NCBI GenBank assembly: GCA_963680875.1
Contig: OY804576.1
Coordinates: 79,985,668-80,049,667 of the forward strand
Source of the DNA: Bathymodiolus brooksi
Taxonomy: Eukaryota; Mollusca; Bivalvia; Mytilida; Modiolidae
Direction of reading: 5' to 3'
Length of the DNA: 64,000 nucleotides
The position numbers and the translations under genes are program-made. Below the pieces are notes generated by a model that had not been told where the DNA came from, did no database searches, and saw nothing but the letters and a program-made list of their open reading frames with translations. This document shows, one piece after another, positions 45,001 to 57,000 of the stretch (within the stretch, counting starts at the first letter, position 1; each line of letters begins with the position of its first letter).

Positions 45001-48000
45001 ATTCTTATGTGTCATAAACGAAATAATTATGAAAATTAAATTAAATAAAATTTTGTTTTTAAACTTGTTTTTTACGGGGAGTCTGGTAGCCAGACATCGA
45101 TGACATTCAAATCAGGCCATCTGTGGGTGTCACAATAGATGGTAAACGGATGTTCATACAATAAAATAATCAAGCTGTCAAAACAATGTATCACCTTGTG
45201 CAGTTTTATTGACATACCTTTAGCTGTGTTTAATTAGTAGTACACAAATTATGTGATGTCTCGGTCCAGTAAATTTTCAATCAGCTGATCAGGATAATTA
45301 AGTGCCGACTGATGTTCACCTGTGTTGATTATCTCATGGTGATTATTTTATTTGTTCCTAATTGACCAATTCAAGTGTAGAACATTCTAGTTTAACGAAA
45401 TCGATAATTATTTTCCAGTATATTTAGTATAAAAAGCTTGTTCTCCACGTGTATTCAAATTATTGTGAGATGTAATGCAACCGCCATTTTTTACTAAAAC
45501 CCTGTGCGCATGCTCATGTTAGATGGAAAACCTATATAGCTATATTTAGATATTTTGTGACAATAATTTTATATTGTAAAACGATCCACCCTGTGATTTT
45601 TTTTCAACAACATACATTTTTTATAGTATATATTTTATTATACAATTCAATATTGAACTGATTTTCGCTAACACTTCAATCATTGAATATTATTGATTTT
45701 TTTCGGATGTTGAACATTTTTTCCCCGGAATTGCACCCCTTGTTAGTATACTTTTATTCCCCAAGAACATCGATGATTTCAGTCTTCTTATTCAGAAAAA
45801 AAACCTACAGCAAATTCAAGGTATACTGTAAACAAAATCGTCATTTTTATCGAGATTTTTTTTAAGGGATTCCAGATTTTTTTAACTTCATCCTTGTATA
45901 GGTCGATGTGGACGATAGGTCGAAGCCAGTGTGTTGAAGAAAAAAAATATCGACCTATCGTCCGTAAAATACGGTATATCAATGTGTTGAATGAATAGTG
46001 TCACCAGTTATTTCATATGAAATGTTCAGAACTCCAGATCATTTTAAAGTTGATATTTATCTGTATTTTCTAGCAACAGGGTTATTTACATTTCTAGTAA
46101 GTTCTGTACATATATCTACAAACAAGTATTGTCAAATATTATTATACATGAGCTGAGTGTAAAGATTCAATTGAGCTCCTAAACTTAATATTCCATCAAG
46201 CGGTTGACAATATCTACAAACAAGTCAAACCCCCACCCCAATTTTGTCAAAGAAGTTATAACTTCAGGTCAATTTCCTCATATTTTTGGGTCAATTGTTT
46301 CTCCATGTTTTGACAAATCCATCTGATTTAACCTATAGGACAAGTTGCTATCACAATGTTAAGTGTGATATAGCTATGATTTAATAAGTCAGCCACACTG
46401 AATCAAAAATTTTCTGTCAGCCTATTACCAACAAATATTCTACAAGAAATAGTTTAACTTACTATAATATCTTTAATTCATAAAAACCTTTTTTTTTTTT
46501 TACTAAATCAGCCTTACCCATTCAATGTGTGTTCAAAAATTACAACCTGTCCACTTCTGGTAACAACACACAATAAAACAACCTGTAATGATAAATACTA
46601 GTTCTACAACATAGAAGTTTAAAAATCATATGTAAATGTTGAATGTAAATGTAAAATTGAACAAGGGCAACGCAAAGCGTGGCGTATCCCCTCGCCTAAA
46701 AATTAGACCCTGAAAATCAATAGGGTTCCAGATTCTCTTAAGGTCTAAGTATGTACCAAGTTTGGTCAAAATCTGCTGAAGGATGTTGATTCTAGAGTGT
46801 TCACAAGGATGTTACGCAGTAAATATTTGACCCGGTGCCATTGACCTTTGACCTTGAAAATCAATAGGGTTCCAGACTCTCCTAAGGACTACGTATGTAC
46901 CAAGTTTGGTCAAAATCCATTGAAGGATCTTGATTCTAGAGTGTTCACAAGGATGCTATGCGGTAAAAATTTGACCCGGTGACCTTGAAAATCAATAGGG
47001 TTCCAGATTCTCCTAAGGACTAAGTATGTACCAAGTTTGGTCAAAATCCATTGAAGGATGTTGATTCTAGAGTGTTCTCAAGGATGTTACATGGTAACAA
47101 ATTTACCCAGTGACCTTGATCTTTGACATCAATAGGGTTCCAGACTCTCCTAAGTATGTACCAAGTTTAGTCAAAATCCATTGAAGGATGTTGATTCTAG
47201 AGTGTTCACAAGGATGTTATGCGATAAAAAATTGACTTGGTGACCTTGACAATCAATAGGGTTCCAGATTCTCTTAAGGACTAAATATGTACCAAGTTTG
47301 GTCAAAATCCATTGAAGGATGTTGATCCTAGAGTGTTCACAAGGATTGTGACGGACGGTAGCGTTACTATATCCCCTTGCAACTTCGTTGGCGAGGGGAT
47401 AATTAACGTTACACAATTGATCAGTAGTAAATGAGTGATTATTACTTAGTGCCAAATGAGCAGTTTTTCAGCCATATCATTGCGAGAGCAAGTTAGATAT
47501 TGATGAGATGACGACCACTTCTGCTTTGTACTAGCTCACTGTAACAACAGTTCACATGTAGATATGTAGCTTCACTCTGACACATTATTCTGATTCCGAG
47601 CCAACCAGTCTTTACTCCAACTCATTCATGTTGTGTGCTTTGAGGAAAAGCAACAAATACTAATTTTATAGTCTGTGACCGTGGATCAACCCCACTCGAA
47701 GTGAGCACGCAAACCATTACACCCCTGATGAGGTTACAACAAAATTTTAACTAGTATTACTGTGAGCACAGCTCACTAAGATATATCTCCCCCCCCCCCC
47801 ACACACACACATCTGTCAAACCTATTTCCACAACAAAAACATTCCGACCAAAAATGAAAGGGACCCTCCTCTCTTCACCGGTAAGCTGCTGATAAAATTT
47901 CAAAACATTCTGAGAAACACTATTCAAGTTATCATACGACATAGGGTAAAAATCCTATTTTCTGTCATATCAAGTCCAATAACTCTGGAACGGCAAAAGT

Positions 48001-51000
48001 GAAAATCGTCAAAAACGAAAGGGATCCTCCTCTCTTCACCGGTAAGCTGCTGATAAAATTTCAAAACATTCTGAGAAACACTACTCAAGTTATCATACGA
48101 CATAGGGTAAAAATCCTATTTTCCGTCATATCAAGTCCAATAACTCTGGAACGGCAAAAGTGAAAATCGTCAAAAAAGAAAGGGATCCTCCTCTCTTCAC
48201 CAGTAAACAGCTGATAAAATTTTAAAAGATTCTAAGAAACACAACTCAAGTTATCGTACGACATAGGATTTGTCTACAGACGGACTGACATGGTGAAACC
48301 AGTATACCCCCCTACAACTTCGTTGCGGGAGGTATAATTAACGTAACACAATTGATCAGTAGTAAACTGACATCATGTTTCTAAAGTGTAGCAAAAGGGC
48401 ATAAATTCTAAGAATAGTATGAAATTATTTTGTAGCACTGAAACTTGTGTTCATTTAGTATTATTACCTGATATTTCAACTAGTTAAGAAAAAAATTAAT
48501 CTAATTCGAGTAAACTATAACTCTGTTTAGGATTTTAGCTATTTAATTCTACTCTCAACATTTCAGATATTGTGGTGTTCAGTTTCATTGACAAGACCAG
48601 AAAAAGCCACAGACATGCAGCAAATAGCTGACAAACTTTATCACATAATATTATATCGATTACACCTTGCAGGAATCTAATATATAGCTGCAAAGGTGAT
48701 GGGCACTAACCGCATAGGTAGGTGCTAGTAAAACAAACCACCATTTGTTCACTGCTTTGACAGTCCTGTGTCTTCTAGGAAATAAAACCTTGAATACATA
48801 TTCTTGATAGTATGAATGTGAAAACTAGAATTGCATTAATGTATAAATCCTACATATACCTGTTCCTTCGACTCTCGAGATGTATCTGAAATACATGTTA
48901 TAGGTTCATCAGGAAGTGAGAATGACGCAATGGAATTTTTATCTGGTGATGTAGTATTGATTTGCCTGAAATATTTAAGATACATTCTATTACATCTTTT
49001 ATCATGAAATTCACCAATCAGTATTCTTATAAGCTAATCGTGATTAGAGTTATGCGAGTCTTAATCATGAAACCAGAAAATCACTCCAAATACATATGGT
49101 TTAGGGTTATAGTGTTTAATGCCGCTTTCAACAATATTTCAGCTATATCGTGGTGGTCAGTTTTATTGGTGGAGAAAAGCATTGACCTGTTGCAAGTCAC
49201 TGACAAACTTGATCACATAATGTTGTATCGAGTACACCTCGCCATTAACCCCTACACATATGTATACATGTATTTCAGGTAAAAAAGGTCGTGACTGGCT
49301 GTTCTCTTGTCATTTTAGATATAAACAACTGTACAGAAAATGATTATAATCAAATAATTTTCAATCAAATCATCTGCCTCACACTTCTGTATTAATCATT
49401 AATAACGGAGAATCGTTTCATTAGTTAATCTAAAAATCTTTAACATATAGCAATGACAATCTGAATCATATTTTTCTCACGATTACTTCTATTAACCTGT
49501 ATGTAGATCATTTAAACAAATAAATTAACAGACATCTTGATAAGCAAGCTTTACTTTAACACTATTTCAGTTTTCTCTTCAGTTTTATTGGTGGAATATC
49601 TGTATGTCACTTATTGCATAGGTATAAAAGTAAATCAAATAGCATACGATCATGGCCATGACAGACCCTACATCAAGTAATGTAAACGTATACATACCAT
49701 GCACCATCATGTCCATGACGGCTCCTACATCAAGTTAAGTAAACATATACATACCATGCATTTATTATTCGGTCATTCCGTGCTGCTGATAAAAAATACA
49801 TATTTTCCGCTGAAGTTGTTGAACTTGCTGTATGCCATAAAGGTATGAGACGGAATATTTCTGTTTTATGACCAGTAAATGTCTAAAAGATAAAATGTAT
49901 ACGACTCAAGGTAAACAACAGCTGTGGATCAATGTAAAGACAGAGTGGGAAATATAGAATAATGACAAAACTAGAGACAATTTAATAAATATGAAATAAC
50001 AAAAACAGAAATCAATTTATTTTGCTGATAGATGAATAATGAAACAATATCACATTTTTTTCTGTATACATCATCATTGTACACTTGTCTGTTGAAGGGG
50101 TTCAAAATTATTTTATGAAGTAAAAGGTCAGTTTTAAATCCTGAAGATCCCCCTCATTGTTGGGAAGGTCCTGGTTTTTTCAGTACGTTTTAAACAATTA
50201 TCAATAAACACATTGTACCTTGTAAATTGTTCGGGTTTACAGGTTAGGTTAGTTTAGGTTTATGGTTTTTAACGCCACTTTCAACAATATTTCAGCTATA
50301 TCATGGTGGCGAGTGGTGATAGGCACTGATTGCACAGGTAGTTGTAAATCCAACTACAATATGATCATGACCACGACAGCCTCTTTCAGGTTTACATTGT
50401 TGTGAGAAGCTATGATGTCTGCTTTATACTAAACCAACAAACAAACCATTCTTTGCTCTTATTCCTTAAAGCTGCATTCTTATCAGAGAAGCAGCAAATA
50501 CCAATTACATAGACTTTGGCTAAATCCGAATCCATGATCTACCACACTCAAGGCAAGCATGCTAACCATTACACCACCAATGCTGAAACTGACCAGCCGC
50601 ATAGTGATCTACCTAACAACAAATAAACAATTTAAATTATTTTAATACTATCATTTTATTACAACAAACTTTGACAAACAAACAACTAAACATACTTTTA
50701 AAAGTTCTCTGTTGTTACAGTTCCAAAGCTTTATTGATCTTCCTGCTGTCAGTATGTGGTTAGAAGAACACAAACACACTGAATGAACACTTCCTTTATC
50801 TGCCTTCCATTTACTGAAATATAATAAAGAATTTGGAACTTGCATAATAAAATAGATGCTTTGGAAATGGGTTCTGGTTGCAATTAAAAGGCATTATTCA
50901 AAATGTTTACTAAAGTCATCAGGGGTATGCTGGAATGACGATAATGCCTGATTTTTACAAGAACAAGTCATCATGCAAGACTCCTTGCTTCACTTGGACA

Positions 51001-54000
51001 CATCATACCAACTCCAAGTCTTTGATCTGATTTCTTATTATGGCTTAGTAGAGATGTATCACCAATATTAGTCAATTACACAACTGATGTGGCTTGTTTG
51101 ATATCATTCTCTGATGTAACATAAATAAAGGAAAGAAAATCTTGTACGAAAAAGAAATTTCCTGCAGTTGCATATACAGAGCTCCAGATAAATTTCAAGT
51201 CCAAAGGGTAATTACCCCCAACTTTTGAAAATGATGGGTATTTGCATATTTCCTTTGCACTGTTGTACTCTCTACTTCAGAAAAGATTGCTTACATGTAC
51301 ACTTTTAAAATTATGTTTGACACAAGTGTTATTCAATAAACGCAGGATGCAAGTGAAATGTATATCTCTGTTTAATTTGACACGATTGTGTCATGTTTAT
51401 TAATAAAATGTTGTAAATATTTTGTTTTTTGCTCGTCGACTTCGCCAGTTTTCACAGCCGTGTTGACAATGTCATCAATGATTCCTTTAACTATACCGTC
51501 ACTAGACACAGATGAAACTGTCAGGAACTTAAGTATATAATTTTCCGTAGCGCGCTTATTCATGTTCTTGCTCATTTTCAACGAACAATGTGTTCCCAAA
51601 ATTACTTTCGTTTTAGTTCTTACTTATTACGTATAACCGCATTTATTTGTAATATTGACCGCGATTGGATGATTTATTGCAAACATGCAATCAGATCTCT
51701 TTTTGACATCGATGCTTAGAAAGGCAAGCTTTCGGTACCCCTCGGATGTATATGCTCTCCCCTTCGAAAAGTATAAAGGGAAGTAATTACGGGGAATTTC
51801 TCAAAGACAAAAATGTATTGTTATGTACACGACTGTACAAGTACGTTCCGAATTTGGAAAGTTTGCTTACACAGCAATATGTATGCGTATTGTGTACATT
51901 CTGATCTGATAATACATGCGTTTTTACTCGTTTTCATAGCGTAAAAAACGCAAATACGCAGCTTATCTGGAGCTCTGCATATAGTTTCGAATTGCAAAAC
52001 GAATTAATGAAACATGGCAGAAATTTCCATATTTTTAGCAGCCTATTCATTTGGAATTTTTTCTTCACCATACATTTTGGCAGTTTTATAGTCAATGCAC
52101 TGTTTGGTGACAAAACAATACACGACAGAATATGCTGTCTTCCTTGCTATTATACACACCCTACATTATTCTCAAAGATTTATGTTTAGGGGGTTAGAGT
52201 TATGGTGTTTAATGCCACTTTCAACAATATCTTGAGTTATTTTGTGGAGGAAACCGTAGTACCCGGAGAAAACCACTGATCTATCACAAGTCACTAAAAA
52301 CTTATCACATAAAGTAAAACCCAACTACCATAAGATCATGACGACTGTCCCAATTTATGTTTAAGAAGTAAGACATCCAAGAATATTTCAATAAAAATTA
52401 ATGGTCAGGAAGACAAAAATTATATTTACTGTCGAATGCTAGCTGTAGACACATCCCACTGGATGACATGGTGATCATTACTACAGCTGTATAGTAATCC
52501 TTGATCTTCATCCCAACACAGGTCATTTACTGTGTCACTGTGACCTTTATCCTGAAACAAAAAACAGTCCTTGAAATGAAAATTGAAATTTACTGGTCCG
52601 AACATTACAACTGAACTGTAATTCATAGTTCTGATTAAGAAATAAATTAAAAAAAGAAGAAGAGATATTGAACAGATGCACACGAGACAAAAAAACATAA
52701 AACACTAATGTATTGGTTGTCATGACATTAAATGTAATCAGTAATGTAATCGATTACATTTACAAAGTGATTGTAATTTAATCGATTACATTTGAAAATT
52801 GATGTAATCATAATGTAATGTAATCATGAAAATTGCAAAGTAATTGTAATGTAATCGATTACATTTGAAAGTAATTGATCCCAAGTCTGCTTGTCAATGG
52901 TGTTACCTCATGTAAATTGTTTCATAAAAATGATAAATGACATAATTGAAGTAAATTATATTATAGTTGAATAAAGTTGACTTTGATAACTATGTATAAG
53001 TCATCTTTTCTTTATATAAAGTGAAACAAAATACAATTATGAAAACTTGTTTGTTTCATAATGCAGCTTAAATGGGACTCCACAACTACATATCCAAATC
53101 TTGTGGAAAAAAACTAGTGCTCCAAAGAAAATATCCTAAATTATGCATAATTTCCCTGTATATTATGTATGTAACCACTTTTTACATAAAAATTATTTTT
53201 CATTTTCCTAAAAAGAATAATTTTATGTTGGCAACACCACGGACTGAAAGGTACGAGGGGGTGCTACATATTTAGAATTTTTTTTTTTCATGGTGGTTTT
53301 TCCGACTGCATATTATGTGAATATGTCGTTGTAATGTAGGAAAAACTAATAGCCTAAAGCAAAACGGGAACGAAAATATTTGATGTCACCAAAATATGAA
53401 CAGGAAAAAGTGCGTGTATTTTGATAATGACCCATGTAGTAGGGTGCCAGACGAAAGATTTTTGCGAATTTGCCTTAACGGAATTACACACACCTGTATG
53501 ATACATCGTTGGAATGAGGAGAACAAGCTGCATCGAAATAAAGATGTCGTCGCTATGTATTGTGGTCACGTTTTTTTTAAATTGGGGTCAAAGGTCAAGA
53601 TCTAAAAATTGGAACTAACACACCACAAGTTTTAAAAGGCTCCCTTCTTCAACAACACTGTGAAGAACTTTAAACTGGAATGCCTATTTTATTTGTTAAG
53701 ATTAATATTTTATTATTTTATGCTTATTTTTTATTTTACATTGTTTGAATATATAGCAAAAGGCCATTTTCTAAGAAAAAATGCCATTTTACAATTTTCG
53801 TATATATGAGAAATAAAAGTGACCTTGACCTGTCATAGTTTGAACATTTCTCATTTTTATTTGATATTCATTTAAAGGAAACCTTCAAATTATTTTTTAA
53901 CCCTTAACATTTGACAACTGGTGGACGGATTCAAAAAAAAAAAACATGTTTCAGTTATGGTACACTTTGACTAATTACTGGTAAAATATCTATTCACCTC

Positions 54001-57000
54001 AAACTTCGTAAAAGGTACCAAAATTCAAATTTAATGGCTTATGTGTTTGCAACATATCATTTGTAGGGTCAATCAATACTTAACGAATATTCTGTGCAAA
54101 AACATGGCAATTTATGGAAAGGTCAAACGCCATTTGTTTAAAAACGTAAGGTCTATGGATATATGCGTTTGGACGATGTGTGGCTACAAACCACTCTGAA
54201 CACTCCAAATATCTCAGGTGTTTGGCAAATAAGAAAGTGTTCTCTTGTTAGTTTGAAAGCCCACCAACCACGTCAAGGTCAGAGTCCACTGGCAGGTTGT
54301 TTTTTATTTTAATTTTAAATTTTGTTTGTTTGTTTGAAACATCGGCAGTAGTGTACCGAAGGAACAAAGGAACAAGTCATAGAAAATGTTAAAGAAATCA
54401 TAGTCCGGAGACTGGGCAAATTCCAGAAAAAACATAAAACGGAAAAAAGCTACGACATAACCACCACAACATATAAAAAGAACACCTTAAAAAACATTGC
54501 AACAAATGAAACTGCTATTTACTGAAAAACACATAGTACGCATGAACTTGTCTAAGTTTACTAAGCACAGAAAACAGTGATGCTTGCCTAAAACAGACAT
54601 TAGACCAAGTCTCAATGAAACAAAAGACGTCAACGGGAAGTCGTGGTAACTGGACAACTATGACTAACGTGAGTTGATGGTCACAATGTTGGAAATGAAA
54701 GACTGTTTTATCTGAGATCATAGTTTTGATAACAACAGTTTTATTCGGTGAAATAGATGGAGACTGGATGAAAAAGAAAAAAAAATGAGATCATATGTCA
54801 TCATCTTCATCAGTATTTCTAGATTTTGCTAGGTGTGTATTTTCATTGCGGCATAAGTCGCCAGCGTGGCAAGGCCAAAGGTCTGTGCAAGATAGACTTT
54901 GATCAAAACAAATGTATCCTTTCATGCACACAGATTTTCCTTTGCAAGTACAAACAAGGTCTTGCAAAAAATCAGAAGACATCTGGCCTTTGAAATAAAC
55001 TGGAACTAATCCATTCCTGTCTTCCCATCCAAATAGCACTGCAGACTTCATTGGCGGTTTTGCAACATGGGCAGTCATCCAAATATTTATCTGTAGTGGG
55101 GATCGCAAAACATGCTGAGTGAAGGTGGCTTCACAGGGTGGAAGTTTGACCAAACATGCATCCCTCAGTGTCGCTAACCTTACCCTTAATTTCTTAAGAT
55201 CGACGTGATCTTCCTTCAGTTTTCCTTTTTGGTCGTACAGTCGACAAACAAGTTTACTGACGGCATCTATAGATTTATCAGTGACACAGTCTGCAAGGGT
55301 GGACAAATCTCTAAAGTGTTCTGGACTGTCTTTAAATACTTTAAAAACGGTTCGTTTGCCAATCCCGAACAAGGATGATGTGGAATCACATCTTGTGATG
55401 GCATGTGCAGCTGGTAAAATGTTACATAAAACAGGATTGAGGATGCTACAGATCGAATGTACGGGAATGAAAACGCCCATCCTTGGTGTTTGTGATAGAA
55501 CCCGTATGAAACCATAATTCCTGTGTATGTTGCATTGAAGGAAAGTAATGGATGCATAGAATCAAGAAATCTGTATCAGGCGATTTAACAATGATCCGAC
55601 CTTTGATTCCACTTTCACCGAATGTTTTGTCTGCATGGATAGCATGTAAAATCATACGAGTGTCCGCCTCTTCATGTGTACAGTATAACTCTTGGCAATC
55701 GGAAACTCCATCTCTGCTGATTTTCTTGGCAATGATTAGAAGCACCAGAAAGATACGGAACTTCCCCGGATGATATCTCAAGAGATGATAAACGATAGTG
55801 TTACACAATCGATTCACCAAGAAATTTTATCAATGCTTGTTTGTTGGCAGCGACTGCAAGAAACCTTTTCCAATCAGGAATCGGTCAGACTTCTATGAAA
55901 CTGAGCCATTTCCGGACTTATAACGTATCCTGCAGGATTGGTCCGTGTATTAGAAACACATGAATTAAACAAATTTTAAAACCAATCAACGGCCGACATA
56001 AAAATGAATGTTTTTAAAACATAAAAACCACAAACAATTCTACTGAACAATTAAAACCAATATATTTGCCATAAAAGAAGAGAAAATACTAAATGCATTG
56101 AGACAGAGATCGTGCTAGTTAATGACCGGCGAGCGACACATCATTAACAAAAACCGGTACATAACAATCCGTGTATGACAAGGAGGAAATTTACAGTTAT
56201 TTGAGTTTATATTTTGCCAATTTCTCAACAACCGCTGACATTTAGATTATGATTTTTGGCACACATGTACATTTCATCAATATGTTTTCTTCAAAATCAA
56301 AGTACATTTATAATGTAGTGTAATTTCTTTGCTTTTGTTGAAAATACTGTTAATTTGGGGTCAAATTTGAGGCTTAAAGTAAGGCTGATATACTCTTTCA
56401 AAAATCAATTATTTACATCCTGTTTTTATTTTAATTATATCTTTGATACATTATCTCTTATGTAAAAACCTTTTTAGCTATTTAGATAGCGGAGAATATT
56501 TTTTTTTTTCATCCTGAAAATACCATGTACAATGTGTCAGCCGAGGGTACCTTTGAAAAACGTGAAATTAAAAAAATCGTGACCACAGAAACTTACGACG
56601 ACAATTAAAAATACAAAATGTAATAATTTTTCTAGCATTTAATACCAAAATTAGCCGTGTGTAATTCCGTTAACCCAAATTCGATAACTAAGCGTCTTTT
56701 TTAACACTGGGCACCCTACTATTAGTGCTGCATGGCTAGCTGAGAAGCAACAAATACCAATTTCATAGTCTTTGGTTTGACCTGAACCCACGATCTACCG
56801 CACTTGAGGCAAGCACACCACAGAAGTAGTTATCTGCTGTACAAGATGTAAAGAAACATACCAACTGACTGTGTATATCTGCTTTTATGATGCTATATAA
56901 TAAGATGTTTCCAGAACTAGTACCAATAGCTACTATGTCAGACACCTCTTGTGGTTGATCTTCTGAAGATGATTTCCTTCTTTTCTTCTTTTTAGACGAG

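Noticed and set aside
53354..53605. Opposed 69-71-codon ORFs over the left TIR of Academ-like copy 2
   Set aside because: They span the element boundary and have no domain.
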